A DNA stretch of 64,000 nt from Caldicellulosiruptor morganii (GCF_026810225.1 NZ_CP113865.1:2128001-2192000); one strand, 5' to 3'; shown: positions 1-9,154, counted from the stretch's first letter. The notes: generated by a model from the sequence alone, not told the origin. A program made the numbers and translations.

Positions 1-1
1 T

Positions 2-184
2 GACAATATTTATCGTGAGATGGCAAATATTCTTTTTAAATCCAATTTAATTGACTTTTCGACCATTGACCCATTTGCGGGAATATCAAAAAATAGTATT
101 TACATGAGAATATACTGGTTTTTCTATATATTTGTCCTAATATACCTAACTATTAAAAAGTTTGAAAAAAAGGATTTGACATAA
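2..184 (+). CDS. ABC-2 type permease, C-terminal end (cut by window edge)
   Basis: The last 60 codons of a membrane permease run in from the left edge and stop at TAA 182-184. The same protein tail is encoded at 10818-11001, with only about three base differences over 184 bases. There it follows hydrophobic segments typical of ABC-2 permeases that work with an ABC ATPase in export. The visible part ends in one hydrophobic helix and a lysine-rich tail. Upstream sequence is not available, so this copy may be complete or broken. Confidence 0.6.
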   Translation, partial: DNIYREMANILFKSNLIDFSTIDPFAGISKNSIYMRIYWFFYIFVLIYLTIKKFEKKDLT

Positions 185-189
185 TAAAT

Positions 190-237
190 GGGGCTGTGCT
201 TTCCTCTTTTCAAGCCAGCCCCATTGATATCAATCAA
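190..237. repeat. 48-bp direct repeat, copy A (hairpin plus palindrome)
   Basis: These 48 bases recur identically at 12943-12990. They contain a stem GGGGCTG...CAGCCCC with an 18-base loop, followed by the perfect palindrome ATTGATATCAAT. In both places the repeat lies just after the ABC-2 permease tail and at the 3' end of a convergent gene, so it is plausibly a shared transcription terminator. It lacks a clean T-run, so a terminator role is not proven. The FtsX gene's stop codon lies inside it. Confidence 0.7.
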
Positions 238-2467
238 CCTGCTGTCTTAATATCTCAACCGGCATAACCTTTGCTATTTTCTGCCTTGCCAGAAATCTTG
301 AAATTAAAAAGACCAAAAGAAGTATGGCAAATGTAGACAGGATGCTATTTACACTCAAATCAAGGCTCATTGCAAAATCGATATCTCTTGTTGCTGTGCT
401 CATAAGCCAATCCATTGTAAACCTGGATAGTGGAATTCCTGCAGCAAATCCTACAAAAAACGAAATATAATTAAAGCCAAGAATCATTTTAAAAATACTT
501 CCTTCTCTGTACCCCAGCATTTTCAAAATACCAATGTTCTTTTTGTTTTCATTTAGAGTCAAAGTAGATAGAACATACACAATCAAAAGAGCAAGAATGG
601 CAGCAATTAGCGCCATCACGCCTATACTTTTTGACAAATCCCCGGCAGATGATTTTATTGTATTTACAAGTTCAGCTTTTGCATAACTTTCAAAAATCAT
701 GCCCGGTGGAATCTCAAGCTTTTCCTTTGAAAATATCCCGGCATATTCTTCACTTCTGTATCCAAAAATCCTGTTAAAACTCTCAAGCTCCATATACCCG
801 TTGTTCCCAACCGGAAGGTCTGCTACTTTCCCTATTTTTAAAGTATATTCTTTGCCTGTAAATTTGTTCTTCAGTTTAATCCTATCACCCTCGCCAACCC
901 CAAGTTTGTTTGCAAGCGGCCTGGTTATAATAAGCTCACCTGACACAGGAATTTCTTTCCCTTTCTCATCATACAGCTCTATCATCTCTGAGCTGCTTTT
1001 TATTCCATAAATTGCTATGCCAAGCCTGGTACCTTTTACGTCAAAATACAAAAGGTTGAATGGTTCAGCTTCAGAAATCATATTAATCTCGGAATGTTTT
1101 GATATGGAGTTTAGCAAATAAAGATAACTGTACTTAAAATTCTTTTCATATGTTTTTTCTATTGCCGTAACAATTGCATCCTTTGCAGTCAAGCCGTACA
1201 TCATCAGGATTGTTGAAAAGATTATTCCAACTGCTAAAATAAGTTCTCTGCCCATATGCCGCCAGCCATACTTTAGCATAATCCTTGTTTTAAACTCAAA
1301 TCTATCAAAAAACTTTATTGAAGGAAGCTTGCCAAACTTTATTTCATCAATGCCATGAAGCATCTGAACAATTGTGAGCTTGAAAAAGTTTTTGATTGCA
1401 AGGTAGCCTGAAAGAAAGATAAATATTGCTGGCATAAGCATTGCAACAAATACATGCTGCCATGGTAAAATTGACTTTATCTCTGGTAATGTAAAGTATG
1501 ACCTGTAAAACCTGGCAAAAGGCGCAGCTTCAATAATCCCAAGCAGCACTCCAGAAACAGAACCAAAAAGCCAGATATAAAGCGGAAATTTCATAAAAAC
1601 CTTCAGCACATCTTTCTGTGCATATCCCATCGAATAGATTGTGCCAATTTCAGCATGCATGGTGTTTATTACCCTTCGCATGACAATAAAGAGTATAAAA
1701 GATGATACAAAAATTATAAAAAGACTGAGTGGCAAAGTTAGGTTCTTTGCATTTTTAACTTTTATCTCTGTATACATTATTCGTGGATTCTGGTCTCTTT
1801 GCATAAACTTCAAAAGTTCCCAGTTGCTATTTAAAAACTCTTTGAACCTGTCAATGTCTTTTATCCTGCCTTTAAAACAGTAATAATGAACAGGAAAAGT
1901 GTTGAAAAGTTTCTTCATCTCATTTCCATTCATAAGAGCAAAGCCAAAATGCTCAGGGTCAGGTAAAAAATCCTGGTCATTTTTAATAATGTAAATATAA
2001 TCTGGAAGATAAGCAATACCAGAAACCCTGAAATTCTGTCCACCTATATTAAGTACAGAACCTATTGTGAGATTGTGCGCTCTGTAAAATGCAGGGTCTA
2101 CAAGTATTTCACCTTTTGATGGCATTCTGCCCTTTTCGATATATGGTTTGTTTATTTCCTCTGGTATTGAGAAAACTCTGAGTACAAAATTATCTTCCTG
2201 AGCATCTACAAAAAGCCTCTCTTCTGCTCTAATACCAAATCTATCTTTTAAAAGCTTTAAATCAACCTCTTTTGCAGTAATAAAATTCCCATCTTCCTGG
2301 TTGTATTTATCCTTAAACACTTCATAGTTATAATCTATATCTTGCATTGACACAGCAAAAAGCGTATATGTCATTGTGGCAATAGCAACAAGCAGCATTA
2401 TAGATAAGAACTGTAAAAATTCTCTTTTAATCATTCGCAAAGGAATTTTTTTAATCACCATCACCAT
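230..2467 (-). CDS. FtsX/MacB-type ABC transporter permease
   Basis: A 745-residue membrane protein with the double FtsX layout. It has one N-terminal membrane helix (about residues 17-40), a large extracytoplasmic domain, a three-helix FtsX block (about 245-375), a further helix near 410-430, a second outer domain, and a C-terminal FtsX block (about 620-735). The second block carries the usual lysine-rich loop before a conserved KMLGY motif. The family couples with a LolD/MacB-type ATPase in peptide or drug export, or in mechanical signalling across the membrane. The gene overlaps the upstream ATPase gene by 7 bases, so the two are co-translated. The substrate cannot be told from the sequence. 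Confidence 0.9.
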   Translation of the reverse strand: MVMVIKKIPLRMIKREFLQFLSIMLLVAIATMTYTLFAVSMQDIDYNYEVFKDKYNQEDGNFITAKEVDLKLLKDRFGIRAEERLFVDAQEDNFVLRVFSIPEEINKPYIEKGRMPSKGEILVDPAFYRAHNLTIGSVLNIGGQNFRVSGIAYLPDYIYIIKNDQDFLPDPEHFGFALMNGNEMKKLFNTFPVHYYCFKGRIKDIDRFKEFLNSNWELLKFMQRDQNPRIMYTEIKVKNAKNLTLPLSLFIIFVSSFILFIVMRRVINTMHAEIGTIYSMGYAQKDVLKVFMKFPLYIWLFGSVSGVLLGIIEAAPFARFYRSYFTLPEIKSILPWQHVFVAMLMPAIFIFLSGYLAIKNFFKLTIVQMLHGIDEIKFGKLPSIKFFDRFEFKTRIMLKYGWRHMGRELILAVGIIFSTILMMYGLTAKDAIVTAIEKTYEKNFKYSYLYLLNSISKHSEINMISEAEPFNLLYFDVKGTRLGIAIYGIKSSSEMIELYDEKGKEIPVSGELIITRPLANKLGVGEGDRIKLKNKFTGKEYTLKIGKVADLPVGNNGYMELESFNRIFGYRSEEYAGIFSKEKLEIPPGMIFESYAKAELVNTIKSSAGDLSKSIGVMALIAAILALLIVYVLSTLTLNENKKNIGILKMLGYREGSIFKMILGFNYISFFVGFAAGIPLSRFTMDWLMSTATRDIDFAMSLDLSVNSILSTFAILLLVFLISRFLARQKIAKVMPVEILRQQVD

Positions 2468-3159
2468 GTCACCTCTTGACTTGAGAGCTTTTGATGATTT
2501 TCTGAAAATTCTACAAGTTTGCCTGATCTGAGTCTCAATGTTGCATCCGCCATTTTGGAAATAGCAAGGTTGTGTGTAATTATCAAAATGGTTGTGCCAA
2601 ACTTTTTGTTTACATCTTCTAAAAGTTTTAGCACAAGTTTGCTGCTGTCATAGTCAAGCGCACCTGTTGGCTCATCGCACAGAATTAATGCAGGATTTTT
2701 GACAACTGCTCTTGCAATTGCAACCCTTTGCTGCTGCCCGCCTGATAGCTCAAATGGGAATTTGTCTTTTTCAGAATCTACTCCCACCATTTTCAAAACC
2801 ATGTCAACATCCAGGGGGTTTTTGCTGAGCTGTGCACTTGAGAGCACATTTTCATAAACAGTAAGCCCATTTATGAGGTTGAAGAACTGAAACACAAAAC
2901 CAACATAATCGCGCCTGTAATCAGAAAGCCTTTTTTGGTCCATAGCAGTTATCTCTTTGCCATCAACAAAAACCCTGCCTTTATCCGCTCTGTCAAGCCC
3001 GCCAAGGATGTTAAAAAGTGTGGTCTTACCCGACCCGGATGGACCTATCACTGTGTAGATCTTTCCCTTTTCAAGTTCAAAACTAACATCGTCAAGAGCC
3101 CTAATTTCGCTTTTGCCCATCCTGTAGATTTTAGAAAGATTTTCTACTTTGATAAACAC
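2461..3159 (-). CDS. ABC transporter ATP-binding protein (LolD/MacB family)
   Basis: 232 residues, the usual length for the family. Walker A is GPSGSGKT (residues 39-46), the signature is LSGGQ (138-142), and Walker B ends in CDEPTGALD (about 161-169). The TGALD ending is typical of MacB/LolD exporters. The start is GTG at 3159 with an AAGGAG site about 10 bases upstream. The protein powers the FtsX permease encoded just downstream. A promoter and tandem operators at 3199-3232 lie directly upstream, so the pair is probably controlled by the adjacent TetR protein. Confidence 0.93.
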   Translation of the reverse strand: MFIKVENLSKIYRMGKSEIRALDDVSFELEKGKIYTVIGPSGSGKTTLFNILGGLDRADKGRVFVDGKEITAMDQKRLSDYRRDYVGFVFQFFNLINGLTVYENVLSSAQLSKNPLDVDMVLKMVGVDSEKDKFPFELSGGQQQRVAIARAVVKNPALILCDEPTGALDYDSSKLVLKLLEDVNKKFGTTILIITHNLAISKMADATLRLRSGKLVEFSENHQKLSSQEVTW

Positions 3160-3198
3160 TGAGGTTCATCTCCTTAACCTTTTATTTTACTACTATAT

Positions 3199-3232
3199 AT
3201 TATGACTCATTGGTCATATGACTGTAAAGTCA
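3199..3232 (-). promoter_or_regulatory. Promoter and tandem TetR-type operators of the ABC operon
   Basis: On the minus strand there is a -35 TTTACA (3228-3223) and a -10 CATAAT (3204-3199) with an 18-base spacer. Over them lie two adjoining inverted repeats: TATGAC-N6-GTCATA (3201-3218) and TGAC-N6-GTCA (3219-3232). A related half-degenerate site overlaps the TetR gene's own promoter. Binding would cover both the -35 and -10 boxes, which predicts repression of the ATPase/permease pair. Confidence 0.65.
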
Positions 3233-3243
3233 CATTTATATTT

Positions 3244-3879
3244 CTACTTTTTACCAATTCCTTCTTTTATTAAAATCCAGAACTGCGACATAGCATTTTT
3301 GAAATAATCTATATCGATGTCAAGTGTAGTTGACATGTTTTGCAAAGCCTGTTCAACTATAAATTTTTTCATATAAAATCCTGCACCCTCTAAAAATATA
3401 GCAATTACAGCTGGGTCAATGTCATCTCTTACAATTCCTTTTTCCTGATTGTATTTTATAACCTCTATTAGAAAGTCTCTTGACTGTTTTAGAAACTTCT
3501 CATTTACCTCATCTCTAAAAGGTGCGTCATGTGAAAAAAATGCACGTTCTATGAGCATATATTCATACTTTAATTCTTTTATCGCAACCCATATACTTTT
3601 CAATGAACTTTCGTAATAATCAAAAATGTTTATATGAACCATATCAAGCTTCTCAAGAAGTTTTAAAAACCTCCGGTAAGAAATTTCTATTGCGTAAAAA
3701 TACATATCCTTTTTGTTTTCAAAATACTGATACATACTCCCCTTTGCAACACTGCACTCTTTTGCAACATCCGATATATCAACCTCATGATAGGGCTTTT
3801 GTGAAAAATGTTTTATTAACGTGTTTGTTATAAGATTTCTCTTCTCTTCCGGAAGGTTTAAAAATGTCTGCTTGGGCAT
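3244..3879 (-). CDS. TetR family transcriptional regulator
   Basis: 211 residues when started at ATG 3879, which has GAGGTGAG seven bases upstream. The open frame continues upstream to 4032, but that extension runs through the promoter and is not protein-like. Residues about 25-50 form the TetR helix-turn-helix (DISDVAKECSVAKGSMYQYF). The rest is a helical ligand-binding and dimerisation domain. The gene lies directly upstream of, and in line with, the ABC exporter. Matching operators sit over both promoters, so it likely represses itself and the exporter and is released by a transported compound. Confidence 0.88.
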   Translation of the reverse strand: MPKQTFLNLPEEKRNLITNTLIKHFSQKPYHEVDISDVAKECSVAKGSMYQYFENKKDMYFYAIEISYRRFLKLLEKLDMVHINIFDYYESSLKSIWVAIKELKYEYMLIERAFFSHDAPFRDEVNEKFLKQSRDFLIEVIKYNQEKGIVRDDIDPAVIAIFLEGAGFYMKKFIVEQALQNMSTTLDIDIDYFKNAMSQFWILIKEGIGKK

Positions 3880-3897
3880 AAATCTCACCTCAAGGTT

Positions 3898-3926
3898 ATT
3901 ATGACTTTTTGGGCATGTGATGTAAA
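3898..3926 (-). promoter_or_regulatory. TetR gene promoter with a degenerate operator
   Basis: Minus-strand -35 TTTACA (3926-3921) and -10 CATAAT (3903-3898) are separated by 17 bases, and the ribosome site follows. The forward sequence TATGAC-N6-GGCATG (3900-3917) matches the exporter operator TATGAC-N6-GTCATA in one full half and four of six bases of the other. It covers the -10, as expected for autoregulation. Confidence 0.5.
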
Positions 3927-4010
3927 GAAAAAATTTATTTTGATTAAGATCTGGCACGCAGTATATAAATAAAATAACAAGAAGCGAATCAGTTGTATAA
4001 AACAAATGGA

Positions 4011-4035
4011 CCTTTGCAAACCTGGTTTGCAAAGG
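4011..4035. promoter_or_regulatory. Perfect 25-base palindrome
   Basis: CCTTTGCAAACC and GGTTTGCAAAGG are exact reverse complements around a single T. The site lies about 130 bases upstream of the TetR start and 75 bases before the adjacent insertion sequence. The form suits a dimeric repressor operator, perhaps for a neighbour displaced by the insertion. A bare hairpin is the alternative. The rest of 3927-4109 shows no gene. Confidence 0.5.
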
Positions 4036-4175
4036 CCACCACTCTCAATTAAGCAAAGCAATTAAAAGCTGTAACTTCCTTGACTTTTCATCCCTTAGTT
4101 ATATTTTTCTAGCCTTTTGCATAAACGCTCAAGATGAGCGTTATCAAGCTTTTCAAAACTTTTAAAAAAGTCTTC

Positions 4176-4237
4176 CTTCCTCCTCATAGATAGTGTAAAA
4201 TCTATCTATATAAAACATACTTTCTATGAGGAGGAAG
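4176..4237 (+). promoter_or_regulatory. Hairpin burying the IS4-type transposase ribosome site
   Basis: Perfect 15-base arms CTTCCTCCTCATAGA (4176-4190) and TCTATGAGGAGGAAG (4223-4237) are separated by 32 AT-rich bases with TATA-like sequence. The right arm contains the AGGAGG ribosome site of the ATG at 4243. A transcript entering from outside would fold and hide the site, while one starting in the loop would not. Confidence 0.6.
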
Positions 4238-4242
4238 ATAAA

Positions 4243-5684
4243 ATGTTCAAAAGTCAAAACAAACAACTATCTTTTTTAGATCTCTATGAGCACGTTAAAA
4301 ACGTTGCTTCTTAGTAACCCACACACTTTGCTCGGCTTTTTCAGCAATTTCATTGATTTAAACCAGTTCATACCTACATCCTTCTTCAAAACTTACTACA
4401 AACACTTCGGAAGACAAAGAGATTTCTCTTTGCAATCTATGCTCTGTGCTTTCTTTGTACAAAAAATACTCAAACTCCCTACATTAACTCAGCTGCGCGC
4501 TATCCTACTCAACTCCTACAAACTCAGAATCTTTTGCAACTTCAATAAAATTCCTTCTATCTCTACCTTCTCAAGATTCAGAAAAATCTTCTGCCATGAG
4601 ATTGAAAAACTCTTCTACAATATCGCAAACTATGCCCATAATATCGCCCTTAAAATAAACCCTGACCTTGCTTCTACTATCATCTTCGATACTACCGCTT
4701 TAGAACCCAAGGTCAAAGAAAATAACCCTAAATTCATTCAATCACAACTTAAAAAAACTAAGTCACAAAACCCTGACCTACAATCTCATCTTGTCTATTC
4801 CCTCACATATTCTAACCTCCCTCAAACTGCTTCTGCTTCACCATATATCACTCGTATGTTCGCTAACGGTCATTTCTGCTATGCTTACAAATTCTCTATA
4901 CTAACTAATGGCTTTGGTATCCCTCTTGTAATCTCACCTGCTTTTACTTTCCCTCAAGCTGATACATCTGATCCATCCTTTGCTAAAGCTATCTCCGATT
5001 CAAAAGCTCTTATCCCTGCTCTGATTACTTTGAATAAAAACTTTCAATACTCTTTCTCAACCTTCATTGCTGATAGTGCTCTTGACTCATATGCAATTTA
5101 CTCTACTTTAATCAATAACTTTAAGTTCTTCTTATGCCATTATCCCTATAAACCCAAGAAACTCAAAATCAAATTCAACCTCACCCACTTCCGACCCAAA
5201 TATCTCTATATCTCCAGAAGGTGTGACCTTTTTGTAATAAGAAGAGCAACCCTTTTATCCGTGAAGGCTTTTGTAATGGTAAAAACGCTTGCTACGTATC
5301 AAGTGGCGTTGTCCTTGCTCTCAAATTAAAGATGGTAAACGCTTTTGCAACTGCCCTCATCCCTGTACTTCTTCTAAGTCTGGTAGAATGTTTTATACCT
5401 ACCCAGACTCTGACCTGCGCAACTTCCTTGGCATAGACAGAAATTCTAATGAATTTGAAAAACTCTACAAATCAAGAGTTACTATAGAACAAACTATCTT
5501 CCAGTTAAAGTCTTCCCTCGGTCATGATACATTATTTTTCCATGACCATACTTCACTTTTTTCTGACCTCTTGCTCTCCGCCATCTGTATGCTTTTGATT
5601 TTTATTCTCTCTTACTTTATCTTAGAATCTCACAAAAACATTACTTACAAAAAACTTCAAAAACTTAAAAAACTTATAGTATAA
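4243..5684 (+). pseudogene. IS4-superfamily transposase, frameshifted
   Basis: Reading starts at ATG 4243 with AGGAGG upstream. An extra base near 4310 (clear against the 26.8-kb copy) shifts frame. The main frame then runs from about 4300 to 5220, and the zinc-ribbon-like middle changes frame at least twice more (NPFIREGFCNGKNA in one frame, RIKWRCPC in the next). The last part, up to 5684, keeps the IS4 signature Y-x2-R-x3-E-x6-K (YKSRVTIEQTIFQLK) and two cysteine pairs. An FDTTALEPK motif marks an earlier catalytic aspartate. With three or more breaks the gene cannot make an intact enzyme. Confidence 0.75.
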
Positions 5685-5939
5685 GCCTATCTTCAGCTTC
5701 TAACACAAATTCCTTTTTGCTTATGCTGCATAAACTTTCCTCTTCATCTAAAAGCCCTTTAGCAATCACTTTCAAAAGGGTTTAGGATTACTTTGTCTTC
5801 TTTTAGTTTGGTATCACTTACCATTTGTCTGGTATATGCTTTTATTGTTTGCAATGCTATATATTGGCATCTGTAAATACTCTTATCTATCATCTGCCTT
5901 GTTACTTATTACTTCATTTCCATTTTATTGCTCATGTTT

Positions 5940-7832
5940 TCAGCTATTTTGCAAACGCCTATTATATTTTTCTTCTAATACACCTTCCTGTTGAATTAAT
6001 GCATTGAGCCGTGAAATTTCAGCTGAAATTTCCTCACTTTTTGCCGTTAGCTCCTCACTTAAAGCACTCTCATTTACTAAAGAGCTGTTTATACTTTCAA
6101 TTGTACTCAGTATACTTTCTGTTAAATTAGGAATCTCGTTCATTAAGTTAATCATGGTATCGAATTCTTTTTTCACAACAGACGTCTCGACTTTCATTCT
6201 ATCTGCAAGTTTTCGTATTTCTGTAGCTATAACAGAAAAGCCTTTTGACTCGGTTATCTTTGAAGCTTCAATAGAAGCATTTAAAGCATAAAGAGATATA
6301 CTACTTCCAATATCCTGGAGTATATTGTTGGTTTTGTTTAGAACATCTATTTTCGAAGACAACTCTTTACTAATATTATCAAGCAACTTAATCTGTTCTA
6401 ATATACCAGAAACCGCAGAAGAGATATTCTCAATTTCTTTAGCATTCTCACTATATCCAACTGCTATTTCTTGCATACTCCTATCTACAACATCTGTTGC
6501 AAATGCCACTTCTTTTATTAACTTTTCAAGTTCAATTTTAGTATTGTGTATTTCATCTAATAACTTGTTAATTTGGGTATTCTTGTAATGCAACTCCTCA
6601 TTTTCAAGAGACACTTTATCTTTTAAGTAATTAACACAATTTTCTTTCCTGTTATATCCATAATAGATTGCAATAGCCATTTCTTCGCAAGAATCATGTC
6701 CACATGCGGAGCAATTCAAATTTCTCCTTTCAGGCGTGGTTTTTAGCATTTCATTGTAGATGTTTTCTAATACATCGGCAGAAGGTTTTTCTAAATACTT
6801 GCGCTTGTTTTGGTATGTTGTTATATAGTCCTCTAATTTAAGTTTCTTATCAAAAAAATTAAATAGTCTTTTACTTTTGTACTTGTTAAATGTTCTCTTC
6901 TTCATAACATCAAATTCATAATCTATTACGTCGATAGGAGTATCTAATTTAGTAGCTGTTCCTTTATTACATCCCTCGTGGCAGTTTAATATGTCAACAA
7001 TTAGAGGTTTTTGATTGTCTGGAGTATTCAAATAGTCTTTTTCTAAATACTCAAATACTATATCACCCTCGATCTGTTTTACTTTTGCATCTTTGAAATA
7101 TGCATTAACATTTTCTTTTAAACCACCTGGTCTGCTAAAAAGTTTTCCTAAATATCCTTCAGCATAATCAAATTTTCCTGTATCAGCAGCCTTGTTGTAT
7201 ATATCACCAAATTCTTCTATTAAAGAAACATACGTTACATTCAACTGGACAATATCAGGAAATCTTGCTATTTCGTCTTTTTTAGCAATACATGGAGAAA
7301 TAAAAACTATTGGTTCGGTTTTTTTCAAATATTTTCTCAGATAAATGCTTACACACATCATTGGACTTTGGACAGGAATTAGATAATCAAGTAGTTGAGG
7401 AACATGTTTTTCTATGTAATTAACTACTACAGGGCATGGCTGAGCAATAATACTTTTTTTTGAAAAACGCTGAATATACCTGATATAAGCCCAAGTGGTT
7501 ATATCTGCACCAAAAGAAACGTCGTAAACCTCTTTAAATCCAATTTCTCTCAGAGTATTTATGAGCTTTCCTATTTTGAAATTAGCTCTTGCAGAAGGAG
7601 CAACAACTGCAATAGGTTTTACACCAGAAGCTAACATCTCTTTAAGCAAAGTAATATCATCTTTAAATTCCCTTGCTCCATGTTCACAGTATTTTACACA
7701 CCTTCCACACTTGATGCAAAAATCATTGTCTAGTTCAATATATTCTCCCTTAATAGTATTAGCAAATTGCACAGGACATACACGTATACACTTGTAACAC
7801 TTTACACACTTTTCTTTGTTGATAGCAATCAT
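5940..7832 (-). CDS. Soluble [FeFe]-hydrogenase-like chemoreceptor (Fe-S / MCP fusion)
   Basis: 630 residues with no membrane helix or signal peptide. Domains in order are: two 4Fe-4S motifs (Cys 9/12/15/19 and 39/42/45/49); a hydrogenase large-subunit-like domain (about 75-300) that keeps Cys133, Cys181 (SPCIAKKDE, the L2 motif) and the Cys284-x3-Cys288 pair, that is, the four H-cluster cysteine positions; a further four-cysteine Fe-S domain (Cys 374/377/382/399); a coiled coil; and a chemoreceptor signalling tip (LYALNASIEASK near 514-525). Related proteins are sensory hydrogenases. This one probably senses H2 or redox state and signals to CheA/CheW or a kinase. The start has an AGGGGG site and overlaps the upstream transposase fragment's stop as TAATG. 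Confidence 0.85.
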   Translation of the reverse strand: MIAINKEKCVKCYKCIRVCPVQFANTIKGEYIELDNDFCIKCGRCVKYCEHGAREFKDDITLLKEMLASGVKPIAVVAPSARANFKIGKLINTLREIGFKEVYDVSFGADITTWAYIRYIQRFSKKSIIAQPCPVVVNYIEKHVPQLLDYLIPVQSPMMCVSIYLRKYLKKTEPIVFISPCIAKKDEIARFPDIVQLNVTYVSLIEEFGDIYNKAADTGKFDYAEGYLGKLFSRPGGLKENVNAYFKDAKVKQIEGDIVFEYLEKDYLNTPDNQKPLIVDILNCHEGCNKGTATKLDTPIDVIDYEFDVMKKRTFNKYKSKRLFNFFDKKLKLEDYITTYQNKRKYLEKPSADVLENIYNEMLKTTPERRNLNCSACGHDSCEEMAIAIYYGYNRKENCVNYLKDKVSLENEELHYKNTQINKLLDEIHNTKIELEKLIKEVAFATDVVDRSMQEIAVGYSENAKEIENISSAVSGILEQIKLLDNISKELSSKIDVLNKTNNILQDIGSSISLYALNASIEASKITESKGFSVIATEIRKLADRMKVETSVVKKEFDTMINLMNEIPNLTESILSTIESINSSLVNESALSEELTAKSEEISAEISRLNALIQQEGVLEEKYNRRLQNS

Positions 7833-9097
7833 TAGATATTCCCCCTCTCTTTACTGCTCTTATTTACCCGCTTTAAAAACTTCTTTCCTCCCCTTTTCTC
7901 TAAAGCCCTGATTTTACTCGGCTCCTCTAAAAGCTCTTTTGCCTTCTTAATAAGCCTTTCCCTATCCTGCTTGTCTTTTTTAGCTCTCTTGCTTGAATAG
8001 GTTATCACCATCTTCTCTTCTAACTTGTACTTTTTGCCGTTTTCATCTTTTACACAATTCTCATAATCTATTACTTTAAATTTAAATTCTTCTCCATAAA
8101 TGCTTTCAAAATCCTTTTTTGCTAAGTATTTATATCCATCATCGTTAAATACTTCTTCTAAAACCATTTTGCTCATGTTCTTAAGCCTCGACGCCACAAT
8201 ATAGTCGTATCCTGCTTCCTTTATTATCTTAAGATTTAAGCTTTTGTTTATGCCTTTATCTGCTACTATTACAACTTTGTCTATACAAAATTTCTCCTTC
8301 AGTTTCTCTAAAATTTTTATAATAGTCTTGCTATCTATAGTATTACCAGGAAAAAGCTCATACCCAACAGGTCTTCCTTCTTTATCTATCAGCATTCCCA
8401 TTGCTACCTGTACTTCATTGACTTTGTTGTCTTTGCTAAATCCACACATCCTTAGACTGTCCGCTTTTACCCTCTCAAAGTAAAAAGTTGTAACATCATA
8501 AAACACAACATCTACCTGAAAGTTAAACAATGTCTTGTTCATCTGGTAAAGATAAATCTCCAGTTCTTCCTTTGCTTCTGCTAATATATCTAAGCTTCTG
8601 TAAAGATGGTTTAAATCAATTTCCTGCAATGGAAAACCAAAATATTGATGTCTCTTTTCATATGTTTTAAATTTACTAACTGGTTGCAGTAGTCTTTGAA
8701 CTGTCATTAAAAAACTTACAATGTCAATATCAAATTTGATTTTGTATCGTCTTAAGCAGTATTCTTCTAAGAATTTGTCTATTTTAAAAAGTTCCCACAG
8801 TTTGCGACAGACAATATGTCCGTAGTTCAATATTGTTCCTTCAGAAATATTATCTTTTGTCAATTCCATGGTGGCATTTTTATTTTTTTCTTTAGCAAAT
8901 ACTTCATAAAGTTTGTCTACTACATTTACAAAAGTCTCATTATTTTTTAAAAGATCATGTCTACCGAGGTTAAGAAGGACTTTTTGTTTTATTTTGCCAT
9001 TTTCTCTATAATTATGGACAATTTTAACATACTCATATCCATCAGCTTTAGTAATTTTAACAAATAAGAGAGACCACTTGAGAATGTTTTTGGAATA
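7832..9097 (-). pseudogene. IS1634-family transposase, C-terminally truncated
   Basis: The first ATG (8869) gives 345 residues, against 499 from the equivalent ATG in the intact copy. The sequence diverges after KRVNKSSKE and ends in a junction-encoded tail at TAA 7832. The DDE core aspartates are present (VVFYDVTTFYF, VVIVADKGIN), but the YxxLxxxExxxxxxK region is gone. In-frame family-like sequence extends upstream of the ATG to about 9097 without any ATG, GTG or TTG (see finding). The stop overlaps the next gene's start as TAATG, so any residual translation would feed into the hydrogenase-like gene. Confidence 0.75.
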
Positions 9098-9145
9098 TCA
9101 TACTACAAAAATATCAATAAATCAAGTTATATGTAGATAAAAATC
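7848..9145 (-). mobile_element. IS1634-type element remnant, copy 1
   Basis: Nearly identical to 21432-22729 of the full element at 20868-22845. On the left it stops at about 7848, where the native leader of the hydrogenase-like gene begins, so the last third of the transposase and one terminal repeat are lost. On the right the match ends at about 9145, where the IS481-like element begins. It therefore predates that insertion or was truncated by it. Confidence 0.75.
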
Positions 9146-9154
9146 TCGAATAGG

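Larger units (their letters stand above)
4110..5784 (+). mobile_element. Decayed IS4-superfamily insertion sequence, copy 1
   Basis: The left boundary is set by comparison with a second partial copy at 26688-27243: shared sequence begins at TAGCCTTTTG in both. A near match to its reverse complement, CAAAAGGGTTTA, at 5773-5784 suggests the right end. The element holds one transposase gene broken by frameshifts, preceded by a strong hairpin over its ribosome site. Boundaries are approximate. The remaining stretch to 5939 contains no gene I can support. Confidence 0.65.

Noticed and set aside
190-237. Calling the 48-bp repeat a definite terminator
   Set aside because: The stem is only seven base pairs with an 18-base loop and no T-run on either strand, so it is listed as a repeat.
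3880-4032. N-terminal extension of the TetR gene
   Set aside because: The segment covers the promoter and a degenerate operator, and a strong ribosome site supports the start at 3879.
5785-5939. Small plus-strand open frame around 5825-6007
   Set aside because: It overlaps the 3' end of the hydrogenase-like gene in another frame, with no ribosome site and low-complexity composition.
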